Shown here in pieces: positions 8,594 to 17,857 of a DNA stretch of 64,000 nucleotides. The notes beneath the pieces were generated by a model. The model saw nothing but the letters and a program-made list of their open reading frames with translations. It did not search any database and was not told the origin of the DNA. The stretch is from Brucella thiophenivorans (lineage in GTDB: Bacteria > Pseudomonadota > Alphaproteobacteria > Rhizobiales > Rhizobiaceae). The translations under genes and the position numbers were made by a program. Positions within the stretch are counted from its first letter, which is position 1, and each line of letters opens with the position of its first letter. The stretch covers positions 124,001 to 188,000 of the forward strand of contig NZ_NNRJ01000051.1 in assembly GCF_002252445.1 (NCBI RefSeq), written 5' to 3'.

Positions 8594-10285
8594 TTGCTTG
8601 AACAAATGATAGATCAGGGTGCCGGTCGTGAATCCGCTGATATTGTGCTCAAAAATGGCCACTTCTTCGACCTCGTAACGGGTGAACTCGTTGAAAGCGA
8701 TATTGCGATCTGTGGTGATCGTATTGTTGGGACGTTCGGCACCTATGAGGGAAAGCAGGAGATTGATATTTCCGGTCGCATCGTAGTACCGGGTTTTATC
8801 GATACGCACCTGCATATTGAATCCTCCAATGTGACCCCGCATGAATTTGATCGCTGCGTGCTGCCGCAAGGTGTAACAACCGTCATTTGTGATCCGCATG
8901 AGATCGCCAATGTGCTTGGCGTTGAAGGTCTGCAATATTTTCTCGACAGTGCGCTTGAAACCATTATGGATATTCGCGTGCAGCTCTCAAGCTGCGTGCC
9001 TGCAACCCATATGGAAACGTCGGGTGCCGAGCTTCTGATCGACGACCTTCTGCCATTTGCCGATCATCCGAAGGTGATTGGTCTGGCGGAGTTCATGAAT
9101 TTTCCCGGCGTTCTTGCCAAAGACCCCGAATGTATGGCGAAGCTTAAAGCTTTTCAGGGACGCCATATTGATGGTCATGCGCCGCTTTTGCGTGGGCTAG
9201 AACTGAATGGCTATATTGCAGCCGGTATCCGCACCGAGCATGAGGCGACAAGTGCCGAGGAAGCGCTGGAAAAAATGCGCAAGGGCATGCATGTGCTTGT
9301 CCGCGAAGGCTCGGTTTCCAAAGACCTGCATGCTTTGATGCCGATTATCACAGAGCGCCATTCGCAGTTTCTGGCGCTTTGCACGGACGACCGTAATCCT
9401 CTCGATATTGCCGATCATGGCCATCTTGATTATCTCATCCGCACAGCGATTGCGGGCGGGGTGGAGCCGCTTGCGATCTATCGTGCTGCAAGCATTTCCG
9501 CTGCGCGGGCCTTTGGTTTGTTTGATCGTGGTCTTGTTGCGCCTGGCCAGCGTGCCGATCTTGTAATCGTTGATAATTTGGAAGGTTGCCATGCAGAAAT
9601 CGTGATTTCGGCGGGCCGTGTTGTTTCCGAGGAATTGTTCTCAACCCGCAAACCGGTTGCGGAAGTGGGCCGCAACAGCGTTAAAGCGCCGAAAGTCAGT
9701 GCTTCGAGTTTCAGATCGCAATCCAACAGCGGCAAGACGCGGGCAATCGGCATTATCCCCGGCAAGATCATTACCGAAAGCTTGGAGTTTGAACTCAAAG
9801 TTGGTCCGCATGGCGTCGAGCCTGATCTTGAGCGTGATGTGGTGAAAATCGCAGTTGTTGAGCGCCACGGCAAAAACGGCAATATCGCAACCGGCTTTGT
9901 GCATGGCTTTGGTCTGAAAGCCGGAGCTATTGCTTCGACAGTAAGCCATGACAGCCACAACATCTGCGTGGTCGGTGTTTCGGATGAAGACATTGCAGCC
10001 GCTGCAAATCGCCTTGGCGAAATAGAGGGTGGCTTTGTCGTGGTGCGCGATGGCAAAGTGCTGGCCGAAATGCCATTGCCCATTGCCGGACTAATGAGCG
10101 TTGAGCCTTATGAGACTGTTCGTGAGCAATTGCGCGATTTGCGTCATGCGGCGGAACAACTTGGATCGGTTCTGGAAGAACCATTCCTGCAACTGGCTTT
10201 TGTCGCGCTTCCGGTTATTCCGCATCTTAAGATTACAGATCGCGGTTTGGTCGATGTCGATAAATTCGAGTTTGTCGGAAACTAA
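8594..10285 (+). CDS. ade: Adenine deaminase
   Basis: 563 aa, amidohydrolase superfamily; converts adenine to hypoxanthine plus ammonia in purine salvage. Metal-binding HLHIES follows GFIDT, and [24 protein letters not shown] and SHDSHN are hallmarks of the microbial Ade type rather than the adenosine-deaminase-like type. Translation appears to start at TTG 8594, since GGAG at 8583-8586 is 7 bases upstream; the next in-frame ATG is 8606. It lies 62 bp after the hydrolase gene on the same strand and converges with the Lrp gene 6 bp beyond its stop. Confidence 0.93.
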   Translation: MLEQMIDQGAGRESADIVLKNGHFFDLVTGELVESDIAICGDRIVGTFGTYEGKQEIDISGRIVVPGFIDTHLHIESSNVTPHEFDRCVLPQGVTTVICDPHEIANVLGVEGLQYFLDSALETIMDIRVQLSSCVPATHMETSGAELLIDDLLPFADHPKVIGLAEFMNFPGVLAKDPECMAKLKAFQGRHIDGHAPLLRGLELNGYIAAGIRTEHEATSAEEALEKMRKGMHVLVREGSVSKDLHALMPIITERHSQFLALCTDDRNPLDIADHGHLDYLIRTAIAGGVEPLAIYRAASISAARAFGLFDRGLVAPGQRADLVIVDNLEGCHAEIVISAGRVVSEELFSTRKPVAEVGRNSVKAPKVSASSFRSQSNSGKTRAIGIIPGKIITESLEFELKVGPHGVEPDLERDVVKIAVVERHGKNGNIATGFVHGFGLKAGAIASTVSHDSHNICVVGVSDEDIAAAANRLGEIEGGFVVVRDGKVLAEMPLPIAGLMSVEPYETVREQLRDLRHAAEQLGSVLEEPFLQLAFVALPVIPHLKITDRGLVDVDKFEFVGN

Positions 10286-10291
10286 TCCGAG

Positions 10292-10720
10292 TTAGCGATC
10301 AATCCGCGTCGAGAGAATGATCGAAGACATGGTGCGCTCAACGCCTTCGAGCGCACCGATTTTGTCGAGAACAATGTCCAACTCCTGAATTGAAGGCGCT
10401 TCCACCACCACAATCATATCGAAATGGCCGCTGACGGAATGAAGTGTCCGAACGGCCATGATGCTGCGCAATGCGGTTTCAACCTTTGGTGCAAACTTGG
10501 GTAGGGCGGTTACCAGCACATGCGCGCGCACTAGATCACGTTCAAATTCCGGAGCGATTCGAACCGTATAGCCCTCAATGACACCGCGCTTTTCCAGCTT
10601 TTCCAGCCTGCTTTGCACGGTCGTGCGCGACACGCCAAGCTTTCTTGCAAGGTCGGCAGTGGAGGCACGGGCATTTTCGCGCAGCAGCGCAATGAGGGTC
10701 AGATCGGCATTTGTCGTCAT
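10292..10720 (-). CDS. Lrp/AsnC-family transcriptional regulator
   Basis: 142 aa from ATG 10720 (MTTNADL); an upstream in-frame ATG at 10750 has no support. An N-terminal helix-turn-helix (ASTADLARKLGVSRTTVQSRLEKLEKRGVI) and a C-terminal RAM ligand domain are clear. It is divergent from the lysine-dehydrogenase-like gene, with a 126-bp shared promoter region. It most likely senses an amino acid (lysine or a relative) and controls the downstream amino-acid genes. Confidence 0.9.
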   Translation of the reverse strand: MTTNADLTLIALLRENARASTADLARKLGVSRTTVQSRLEKLEKRGVIEGYTVRIAPEFERDLVRAHVLVTALPKFAPKVETALRSIMAVRTLHSVSGHFDMIVVVEAPSIQELDIVLDKIGALEGVERTMSSIILSTRIDR

Positions 10721-10776
10721 AATGCATATTAGATACGTCAAATTGCACAAACAAACAACGTGAAATCGTCAGTTTA

Positions 10777-10818
10777 AATACTTCTATTCGCCGAAATTTA
10801 TGAGATTCTTTAAGTATT
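10777..10818. promoter_or_regulatory. Inverted repeat in the Lrp / lysine-dehydrogenase divergent promoter
   Basis: AATACTT (10777-10783) and AAGTATT (10812-10818) form an inverted pair 28 bp apart in the shared promoter. Spaced inverted AT-rich sites are typical for Lrp-family proteins, which bind as multimers. The assignment is by position only. Confidence 0.35.
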
Positions 10819-10846
10819 GAAATTGCATTACCCAAAGGGGAACCAC

Positions 10847-11950
10847 ATGAAAGAGATCGTTGTTGTAGGCGCGGGCAAAATCGGCGCGACCATTGCGGAT
10901 CTTCTGGCTTCGACCGGTGACTATGCTGTAACGGTTATTGACCGTTCGCAGGACCAGCTTGATGCGCTGGACACTGGCGCTGAAGTCAAGACGAAGGCGC
11001 TCGATATTGCCGATGCGAAGGCGCTTGAAGCCATTCTTGCTGGCAAATTCGCCGTATTGAGTGCTGCTCCTTTCCAGTTGACCACGCTGATTGCAGAAGC
11101 TGCTGCCAAGACCGGCGTACACTATCTCGACCTGACCGAAGATGTTGCCAGCACCAAGCGCGTCATGGAATTGGCGCAAGATGCAAAAACCGCATTCATT
11201 CCACAGTGCGGTCTGGCTCCGGGCTTTATTTCTATCGTTGCCTATGATCTCGCAAAGCGTTTCGACACGCTTGAAAATGTGCGTATGCGCGTTGGCGCTC
11301 TGCCAGAATTCCCATCGAATGCTCTTAACTACAATCTGACCTGGAGCACCGATGGCCTGATCAACGAGTATATCGAACCATGCGAAGCCATCGTAAACGG
11401 TCTACTGACCAAGGTTCCTGCACTCGAAGAACGCGAAGAGTTCTCCCTTGATGGCGTCACCTATGAAGCCTTCAATACTTCGGGCGGCCTCGGCACACTT
11501 TGCGACACGCTTGAAGGCAAGGTTCGCACGCTCAATTACCGCACGATCCGTTATCCGGGTCATGTTGCGCTCATGAAGGCGCTGCTGAATGATCTTGGCC
11601 TGCGTCACCGCCGCGAAGTACTCAAGGACATTTTTGAAAATGCCCTGCCAAGCACGCTTCAGGACGTCATCGTGATTTTTGTTACTGTTTCCGGCACCAA
11701 GAATGGTCGTCTGGTTCAGGAAACCTATGCGAACAAGGTTTATGCCAATCAGGTTGGAAAGATCGTTCGTTCGGGCATCCAGATCACGACAGCTTCGGCG
11801 ATTTGCGCAGTCCTCGACATGCTTGCCAAGGGCGAAATCGCACAGAAGGGTTTCGTTCGTCAGGAAGACATTACGCTTGATGCGTTCCTCGCCAACCGAT
11901 TCGGCAAAGCCTATGCGCAGGATGATCATTCGACGCGTCTAGTTGCCTGA
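10847..11950 (+). CDS. Saccharopine-dehydrogenase-fold enzyme, probable L-lysine 6-dehydrogenase
   Basis: 367 aa from ATG 10847, with GGGG(A) about 7 bases upstream. A Rossmann motif VVGAGKIGATIADLLAST is at the N-terminus. The segments LDLTEDV, FIPQCGLAPGF, NYNLTWSTDGLINEY and NTSGGLGTL resemble the Agrobacterium lysine 6-dehydrogenase group, which oxidatively deaminates L-lysine to a semialdehyde that cyclises to piperideine-6-carboxylate. It is a short, single-domain relative of saccharopine reductase. It sits between an Lrp regulator and two basic-amino-acid-type binding proteins, which supports lysine catabolism. The substrate is inferred. Confidence 0.78.
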   Translation: MKEIVVVGAGKIGATIADLLASTGDYAVTVIDRSQDQLDALDTGAEVKTKALDIADAKALEAILAGKFAVLSAAPFQLTTLIAEAAAKTGVHYLDLTEDVASTKRVMELAQDAKTAFIPQCGLAPGFISIVAYDLAKRFDTLENVRMRVGALPEFPSNALNYNLTWSTDGLINEYIEPCEAIVNGLLTKVPALEEREEFSLDGVTYEAFNTSGGLGTLCDTLEGKVRTLNYRTIRYPGHVALMKALLNDLGLRHRREVLKDIFENALPSTLQDVIVIFVTVSGTKNGRLVQETYANKVYANQVGKIVRSGIQITTASAICAVLDMLAKGEIAQKGFVRQEDITLDAFLANRFGKAYAQDDHSTRLVA

Positions 11951-11972
11951 AAGCACCGCTAACGATTGAGCT

Positions 11973-12000
11973 AACCCGGTGCGTTAACATGCGCCGGGTT
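11973..12000 (+). terminator. Hairpin terminator after lysine-dehydrogenase-like gene
   Basis: AACCCGGTGC and GCGCCGGGTT pair over 10 bp (one G-U) around an 8-nt loop, followed by a weak T-containing stretch. It separates the enzyme gene from the binding-protein genes, which may explain independent expression. Confidence 0.65.
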
Positions 12001-12111
12001 ATTTGCGTTCAGTCAGTGACATCAAAGTTTCAACTGAGTTTGTTCGGTCTTGTGGGCAAACCGGATTTAAATTTAATAAGCCCAAGAAGAACAAGTGAAA
12101 TAGGGAAAGCA

Positions 12112-12873
12112 ATGTTTAAGACAATTTTGCTGGCCGGTCTGGCCTCCATCGTTCTTGCAATGCCTGTGCAGGCCAAGGAATGGAAAGAAATCCGCATCGC
12201 CAGTGAAGGCGCTTATCCGCCTTTCAACTACATGTCGCCAGACGGCAAGCTCGTCGGCTTCGATATTGATATTGCCAATGCTGTCTGTGAAGCGATGGAA
12301 GCCAAGTGCGAAATCGTTGCCAATGATTGGGATGGGATGATCCCCGGCCTTCAGGCCAACAAGTTTGACGCCGTCATCGCGTCCATGGCGATTACGCCGG
12401 AGCGTGAGCAGCAGGTCGCTTTCTCCGAACGTTATTACACTACGCCGCTCGCTGTTGTGGTTCCAAAGGATTCCGAGATTAGCTCGCTTGAGCCTTCGGC
12501 ATTCGATGGCAAAACCGTTGGCGCACAGGCAGGCACAACGCAGGGCAATTATGCCGATGATGTTTATGGCAAGGCCGGTGCCGATGTGAGGCTTTATCCG
12601 ACTGCCGACGAAGCCAACGCCGACCTTGAAAGTGGACGTCTTGACGCTATTGCTGCGGATAAGTTTCTTGCAGCGGATTGGCTGAACAAGCAGGGCGCAG
12701 ATTGCTGCAAGTTCTTGGGCGATATTCCTGGCTCTGAAACCAAGATTTCGGTTGCTCTGCGTCAAGGCGATGACGATCTGCGTGAACAGTTCAATGCAGC
12801 GATTAAAAAGATCCGTGACAACGGCACTTACGAGACAATCCGCAAGAAATATTTCGACTTCGATATTTATTGA
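12112..12873 (+). CDS. Periplasmic lysine/arginine/ornithine-type binding protein (copy 1)
   Basis: 253 aa from ATG 12112, with GGGAAA a few bases upstream. The signal peptide ends after PVQA (about residue 20). The mature protein starts KEWKEIRIASEGAYPPFNY, the signature of family 3 polar amino acid binding proteins, and has the conserved GFDIDIANA and ANDWDGMIPGLQANKFDAVIASM blocks (the W in NDWD is typical of the LAO/HisJ group). No permease or ATPase gene is adjacent. It is about 75-80 percent identical by eye to the next gene, so the two are a tandem duplication. It presumably delivers basic amino acids to a transporter encoded elsewhere. Confidence 0.88.
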   Translation: MFKTILLAGLASIVLAMPVQAKEWKEIRIASEGAYPPFNYMSPDGKLVGFDIDIANAVCEAMEAKCEIVANDWDGMIPGLQANKFDAVIASMAITPEREQQVAFSERYYTTPLAVVVPKDSEISSLEPSAFDGKTVGAQAGTTQGNYADDVYGKAGADVRLYPTADEANADLESGRLDAIAADKFLAADWLNKQGADCCKFLGDIPGSETKISVALRQGDDDLREQFNAAIKKIRDNGTYETIRKKYFDFDIY

Positions 12874-12883
12874 TAGAATTTAT

Positions 12884-12922
12884 GAGCGCCGCCAAATGTT
12901 TAACTTGAAACTGGCGGCGCTC
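12884..12922. terminator. Strong hairpin between the two binding-protein genes
   Basis: GAGCGCCGCC and GGCGGCGCTC form a perfect 10-bp GC-rich stem with a 19-nt loop directly after the first stop. No U-run follows, so it may act as an mRNA-stabilising or attenuating hairpin that sets the ratio of the two proteins. Confidence 0.55.
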
Positions 12923-12999
12923 AGTGCTTCATTCAATGCATAATATTGCGGGCGGGAAACCTGCAAAACAGAACCATAGCAAAGGTCAAGGGGAATATC

Positions 13000-13761
13000 A
13001 TGTTGAAAGCTATTCTGTTCGCGAGCGTAGCCTCCATTATCGCGGCACTCCCGGCGCAAGCCAAAGAATGGAAAGAAATCAAGATCGCGACCGAAGGCGC
13101 TTATCCGCCATTCAATTTTGTTGCTGCAGATGGTTCTTTGCAGGGACTTGATGTTGATATTGCTAACGCGCTTTGCAAAGCAATGGATGCCAAGTGCACG
13201 ATTATTGCCAATGATTGGGATGGCATGATTCCTGGTCTCCAGACCAATAAGTTTGATGCCGTCATTGCTTCGATGAGCGTGACCGAAGAACGCCAGAAGC
13301 AGGTATCCTTCACCGATAAATATTATTCTACGCCTTTGTCTGTCGCTGTTCCCAAAGACAGCGCAATCACTTCGCTTGATGCTGAGGCGTTCAAAGGCAA
13401 GACTGTCGGGGCACAGGGATCGACCACCCAAGGCACATATGCCGAGGATGTTTATGGTAAGTCTGGAGCAGAGGTGAAACTCTACCCGACCGCAGATGAG
13501 GCCAATGCTGATCTTAAAAGCGGTCGTCTTGATGCGGTTGTTTCCGACAAGTTTCCGATTTCTGACTGGATCAAAGCCGATGGTGCTGATTGCTGCAAGC
13601 TGATCGGCGATGTGCCAGGGACGCAGACAGACACCGCTATTGCTGTTCGCACAGATGACAATGATTTACGTGAGCAATTCAATGTCGCAATCAAAAAAAT
13701 CCGCGACGATGGCACTTATGCCACCATCGTGAAGAAATACTTCGATTTCGATATTTATTGA
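13000..13761 (+). CDS. Periplasmic lysine/arginine/ornithine-type binding protein (copy 2)
   Basis: 253 aa from ATG 13000, with a GGGGAA site nearby. Signal peptide through about LPAQA, then KEWKEIKIATEGAYPPFN. It has the same length and blocks as the preceding gene and ends with the identical KKYFDFDIY, pointing to a local duplication followed by divergence. Differences cluster in the second lobe (for example SSLEPSAFDG against TSLDAEAFKG), which could alter ligand preference. It is a solute receptor for a polar amino acid ABC importer whose membrane parts are not in this window. Confidence 0.88.
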   Translation: MLKAILFASVASIIAALPAQAKEWKEIKIATEGAYPPFNFVAADGSLQGLDVDIANALCKAMDAKCTIIANDWDGMIPGLQTNKFDAVIASMSVTEERQKQVSFTDKYYSTPLSVAVPKDSAITSLDAEAFKGKTVGAQGSTTQGTYAEDVYGKSGAEVKLYPTADEANADLKSGRLDAVVSDKFPISDWIKADGADCCKLIGDVPGTQTDTAIAVRTDDNDLREQFNVAIKKIRDDGTYATIVKKYFDFDIY

Positions 13762-13864
13762 GCGTAGATAAGTTTTTTGTAAAAATCCTCACTCTTTGAT
13801 GTAAGCAAGGGCGCGCTCGCAAAATGTTGGCGCGCTCTTCATTTTATGAACTGGCGGAGATACC

Positions 13865-15109
13865 ATGCAGCAACAAGATGTCATCGTTCTGGGCGCGGGT
13901 ATTGTCGGTGTTTCGGCTGCGCTCCACCTACAGGCGCGGGGACGGTCGGTCGCGCTGGTTGATCGCGGCGAACCCGGGCAGGGCACAAGTTTTGGCAATG
14001 CCGGGCTTATTGAACGATCAAGCGTCATTCCATATTCGTTTCCGCAAGGATTTGGCACGCTTTTGCGCTATGGCTTAAATCGCCGTTCAGATGTGCGTTA
14101 TGATCCGTTTTATGTTTCGCGCATGGCACGATGGCTGTTTCATTATTGGCGTGAATCTTCGCCAGAGCGCCTGAAGGTTGCAACCCAAGCGATGCTGCCG
14201 CTTATTGAAGCCAGTGTGCAAGAACATGATGCGCTGATTGCGCAGGCTGGTTGTGAAAGACTGGTTCGTTCACAGGGTTGGATTGAGGTTTTTCGCAATG
14301 TGCCAGCATTCGAAGCCGCTGTTCAACGTCTACAGAAGTTACAATCTTATAATCTTGCTCATGATGTGTTGGATGCGAACGCGCTCAAGCAGCGCGAGAC
14401 GACGTTGGGTGATGTGGCTGGTGGCGTACACTGGCTTGATCCGAAAACGGTCGTCAATCCCGCTGGTCTTGTGCAGGCTTATGCTGATCTCTTCAGCAAC
14501 AATGGCGGAACTATTCTTAAGGGCGATGCTGTTTCGCTGGTTCAAAACGGCGATAGCTGGCAAGTGACAACTGAACTTGGCGTAATCAACGCGCGTGAGG
14601 TTGTTGTGGCGCTCGGGCCGCAATCAGGTTTGGTTTTCCACAAATTTGGCTATCCAATTCCGCTTGGTATCAAGCGCGGTCATCATATGCATTTCGAAAT
14701 GCAGGACGGCGCACGGCTTGGTCATACGGTTGTCGATGAAGAAGCAGGCTATGTGCTCGCCCCTATGGTGCAAGGCGTACGGCTTTCAACAGGCATAGAG
14801 TTCGCTTCCCCTGATGCACCAGCCAATTTTATTCAGCTTAAGCGCGCAGAGAAGGTTGCACGGCGTCTTTTACCGCAGCTGGGCAATGCAGTTGAAACCA
14901 AACCGTGGCTTGGTCTGCGTCCGTGTTTGCCTGATATGCGTCCAGTGATCGGACCGGCACCGCGTCATAAAGGTCTGTGGTTTGATTTCGGACATGCACA
15001 TCATGGCTTGACGCTCGGTCCTGCGAGTGGACGCCTTCTTGGCGAAATGATGACGGGTGAGAAAACATTCACTGACCCAGCTCCTTATTCAGCAAAACGG
15101 TTTTTGTAA
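13865..15109 (+). CDS. FAD-dependent D-amino-acid dehydrogenase-like oxidoreductase (DadA/DAO family)
   Basis: 414 aa. The N-terminal FAD-binding motif VIVLGAGIVGVSAALHLQARG is followed by the acid-terminated strand VALVDRGEPG, and then TSFGNAG, which is characteristic of DadA-type proteins. The C-terminus carries WLGLRPCLPDMRPVIGPAP and GHAHHGLTLGPASG, the family's flavin-contact motifs. It would oxidise a D-amino acid or an imino/secondary amine, passing electrons to the respiratory chain. The start at 13865 is supported by GGAG 6 bases upstream. It lies 100 bp after the second binding protein in the same direction, consistent with amino-acid catabolism. The substrate is unknown. Confidence 0.85.
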   Translation: MQQQDVIVLGAGIVGVSAALHLQARGRSVALVDRGEPGQGTSFGNAGLIERSSVIPYSFPQGFGTLLRYGLNRRSDVRYDPFYVSRMARWLFHYWRESSPERLKVATQAMLPLIEASVQEHDALIAQAGCERLVRSQGWIEVFRNVPAFEAAVQRLQKLQSYNLAHDVLDANALKQRETTLGDVAGGVHWLDPKTVVNPAGLVQAYADLFSNNGGTILKGDAVSLVQNGDSWQVTTELGVINAREVVVALGPQSGLVFHKFGYPIPLGIKRGHHMHFEMQDGARLGHTVVDEEAGYVLAPMVQGVRLSTGIEFASPDAPANFIQLKRAEKVARRLLPQLGNAVETKPWLGLRPCLPDMRPVIGPAPRHKGLWFDFGHAHHGLTLGPASGRLLGEMMTGEKTFTDPAPYSAKRFL

Positions 15110-15216
15110 CGCTTCTCAAAATTTAGTGAGGGTCTTGTCAGACGCGGCCAAGCAGGGGTATCAATTCCTCCCCCATTCAATCCGCGTTCAGCGGCCAAAC
15201 CGATCCGGAAAATCTC

Positions 15217-16260
15217 GTGAAAATGAAACCTTTGGGCCGTACGGGCCTTAATGTAACTGAAATTTGCCTCGGAACCATGACTTGGGGCGTTCAGAATACC
15301 GAAAATGATGCGCATGAGCAGCTCGATTTCGCTGTCGATGCAGGTGTCAATTTTATTGACACCGCCGAAGGTTATGCTGTTCCTATGAGCGCCAAAACCT
15401 ACGGCAAGACGGAAAGCTACATTGGTAGCTGGTTCAAAAAATCCGGAAAACGCGACCGAGTAATCCTCGCCAGCAAGATTGCAGGTGGTGGTCGACAGGA
15501 ATGGATTCGTAATGGCGATAAGCCAAATCGCGCCAGCGTTCGTGAAGCCGTTGAAGCAAGTCTGAAGCGTCTTCAGACCGATTATATCGATCTTTACCAG
15601 ATACATTGGCCTTCGCGCTCGCATTATCACTTCGGTCAGGGGTGGGATTTTGATCCTTCAAAGACGGAAGCCAAGGCAGAGCGTGAGCAAATCCACGATG
15701 TTTTGCTGGGACTTGAAGATGTGGTGCGGGATGGAAAGATCCGTCACGTCGGCCTTTCCAACGAAACTGCGTGGGGCACCATGCAATGGCTCAAAATTGC
15801 CGAAGATCATGGCCTGCCGCGCATGGCCTCTGTCCAGAACGAATACGGCCTTTTACAGCGCCAGTTCGACCTCGATATGGCCGAAGTATCGCTTTTTGAA
15901 GACGTAGGTTTGTTAGCCTATTCCACGCTTGCCGCCGGTGTGCTGACGGGCAAATATCTTGACGGCAATGTGCCTGCCGGTTCGCGTGCGTCAGTCATGG
16001 ACGGTGGCATGTGGCGCGATAATTCCTATTCGGAACCCGTTGTGCGTGCTTATATCGATATTGCGCGTAAACATGGCCTTGATATTGCGCAGATGGGAAT
16101 TGCTTTCTCGCTGTCGCGCCCATTCATGACATCTGTTATTGTCGGTGCGACAACGGTAGAGCAGCTCAAAACCGACATAGAGGCAAGTGATCTTAAGCTT
16201 TCTGATCAAGTGCTGGCAGATATTGAAAAGACCTACCGCACTTTTCCGCGTCCAATTTAA
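15217..16260 (+). CDS. Aldo/keto reductase (Tas-like)
   Basis: 347 aa. It shows the AKR pattern: GRTGLNVTEICLGTMTWG at the start, DTAEGY with the catalytic Asp/Tyr, the Lys of ASKI, and the IHWPSR segment. NADPH-binding residues lie near the C-terminus (IVGATTVEQLKTDIEA). The length and the QNTENDAHEQLD insertion match the Tas branch of AKRs. It starts at GTG 15217 or at the in-frame ATG 15223; the GGAAAA purine stretch at about 15207-15212 fits the latter better. It probably reduces an aldehyde or ketone. There is no clear operon partner. Confidence 0.9.
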   Translation: MKMKPLGRTGLNVTEICLGTMTWGVQNTENDAHEQLDFAVDAGVNFIDTAEGYAVPMSAKTYGKTESYIGSWFKKSGKRDRVILASKIAGGGRQEWIRNGDKPNRASVREAVEASLKRLQTDYIDLYQIHWPSRSHYHFGQGWDFDPSKTEAKAEREQIHDVLLGLEDVVRDGKIRHVGLSNETAWGTMQWLKIAEDHGLPRMASVQNEYGLLQRQFDLDMAEVSLFEDVGLLAYSTLAAGVLTGKYLDGNVPAGSRASVMDGGMWRDNSYSEPVVRAYIDIARKHGLDIAQMGIAFSLSRPFMTSVIVGATTVEQLKTDIEASDLKLSDQVLADIEKTYRTFPRPI

Positions 16261-16267
16261 AATATAG

Positions 16268-16786
16268 CTATCCCTTGAAATAAATCTCATGTTTGACATG
16301 CCAGTCACCGATTGGCGTGTCACTTGAGGAGCTGACAATTACCAGTCGATCGAAGCGCAGTTTGCGTCCTATCAGTGAATTGGCAAGACGCTTTATCTCC
16401 ACCTGTTTGCGTTCCGTATTCTCCACGCCATAGGCGAGCGAGACATGCGGCATAAAGCTTTCAAAGCTCGCTGCATCGGAAATCTCAAGCGAGTCCCGCT
16501 TCAAACGCATTAATTCCGGGACTTTTTCGAGCTCTGCGTAAAATGAGCGGAAATAAGCTTCGCTTGCTGCCACATCTTTAATCGCAACTTCGATCGGCTT
16601 GCGCCCGATTGCAAGGCTTGCCACTTGTGGTAGAAGTTCTTCCGCAGAAAGCTTCATATCCGGCACGAGCGTTGCATGCGGTTCAAACACCGGTGAGCCA
16701 AAACATTGGCTTAAATCAGCAACAATTTTACTTAGAAATTCGAGATCATCGCGCGCAGGGCGCAGCCATATGGAATGATCAGACAT
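16268..16786 (-). CDS. 2H phosphoesterase, cyclic-phosphodiesterase-like
   Basis: 172 aa with two H-x-T/S-L motifs: HATL near residue 38 and HVSL near residue 113. These define the 2H superfamily (2',5' RNA ligase, LigT and CPDase-type enzymes). The short length and the FEPHATLVPD context resemble the eukaryotic/plant CPDase subgroup, which opens ADP-ribose 1'',2''-cyclic phosphate. The RNA or nucleotide substrate here is not known. It converges with the aldo/keto reductase (7 bp between stops) and lies 28 bp from the LacI gene end. Confidence 0.8.
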   Translation of the reverse strand: MSDHSIWLRPARDDLEFLSKIVADLSQCFGSPVFEPHATLVPDMKLSAEELLPQVASLAIGRKPIEVAIKDVAASEAYFRSFYAELEKVPELMRLKRDSLEISDAASFESFMPHVSLAYGVENTERKQVEIKRLANSLIGRKLRFDRLVIVSSSSDTPIGDWHVKHEIYFKG

Positions 16787-16814
16787 TCACGATTTTCTTT
16801 CGGTTGCGGTGTAT

Positions 16815-17855
16815 TTAGAGCGCGCGCACGCTGCCACGCAAAATCAGTGGTGTGTCGATCATCACCATTTGCGGTGGTGAATTGGGAACGCTTTGTCGCT
16901 CATCAAGCATGCGTATAATTTCGGCTGACAGGCGTTCTGCATTCTGATCGAAAGTTGTAAGCCTATAGGCACCCCAGCGTGCTTCCGTCACATTGTCGAA
17001 GCCGATGACGGACAGGTCATCCGGTATCGACAGGTTGAAGACTTCACGCGCGCAATCAATCAAGCCAAAAGCCATGAGGTCATTGACGCAGAATACGGCT
17101 TCAACCCGGTCACGCTCGCTAAGCAGAAGGGATGCCGCAGCAAATCCGCCATCGTAATCGGTAAGTTCGCCGCGTTGCATGCTGACATCCAGACCAAGGC
17201 TCTGGGCGCGCGCAATATAGGCTTCTTCGCGTTCAAGAAGATTGGGACTGCGGACATTCGATGTGACAAGCCCGAGCCTTTTCATGCCGCGTGCAGCAAA
17301 AACATCAATAGCCGTTTCGGCAGCTTGTCGGTTATTGATGCGGATATGATCGGGGCCGTCTTCATTGCGACCAACAACAATCAACGTATGTCCGTTACGT
17401 TGCGCAAGTTCAACAAAGGACGATGACGGCATGCCGGAAAGTACGACCGTTGCCTCTGCACGATAGCGTAGCAGCGTCTGGTGAGCAGCAGCGAGGTTTT
17501 CGCCATGCTGTCCTGTCGGGATGAGCACTGGCACACTGCCGCGTGCAGTCAAACGTCGCGAGAGCGCTGCGATCTGACGCGAGCGAAATGGACTTGCCGG
17601 ATCTGCGGCAATCATGCCGACAATATGACTGCGTTTCGCAAGCAATCCACGCGCAAGATCATTAACCTGATAGCCGAGCTTTTCCGCAGCTTTCAGCACC
17701 TTTTCGCGGGTGTTGGGCGAAACGCTCGCGCCGGGAGTGAAGGTGCGCGAGACCGCCGAGCGAGATACGCCAGCCTCGACTGCGACTTCATGTGCGCTGA
17801 TAAAGCGCGGTTGGTTTTCGGGAAGCTCTTCCTGAAAACGATCTTTGTCGGCCAT
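16815..17855 (-). CDS. LacI-family transcriptional repressor
   Basis: 346 aa. The N-terminal LacI helix-turn-helix AHEVAVEAGVSRSAVSRTF is followed by the hinge KAAEKLGYQVN, then a periplasmic-binding-protein-like sensor domain. It is the last gene of a minus-strand ABC transporter cluster, starting 2 bp after the downstream permease stop, so it is co-transcribed with the genes it probably controls. Three related 14-bp palindromes (20834, 21984 and 22134) near this cluster are candidate operators. Confidence 0.92.
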   Translation of the reverse strand: MADKDRFQEELPENQPRFISAHEVAVEAGVSRSAVSRTFTPGASVSPNTREKVLKAAEKLGYQVNDLARGLLAKRSHIVGMIAADPASPFRSRQIAALSRRLTARGSVPVLIPTGQHGENLAAAHQTLLRYRAEATVVLSGMPSSSFVELAQRNGHTLIVVGRNEDGPDHIRINNRQAAETAIDVFAARGMKRLGLVTSNVRSPNLLEREEAYIARAQSLGLDVSMQRGELTDYDGGFAAASLLLSERDRVEAVFCVNDLMAFGLIDCAREVFNLSIPDDLSVIGFDNVTEARWGAYRLTTFDQNAERLSAEIIRMLDERQSVPNSPPQMVMIDTPLILRGSVRAL

Positions 17856-17857
17856 AA

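Noticed and set aside
12073-12765. 230-aa minus-strand frame opposite the first binding protein
   Set aside because: Antisense shadow of a clear signal-peptide-bearing receptor gene; composition is not coding-like.
13828-13846. Repeated GGCGCGCTC near 13828 and 13838 before the DadA-like gene
   Set aside because: Short, self-complementary GC repeat that may just be a hairpin; no clear terminator or operator structure.
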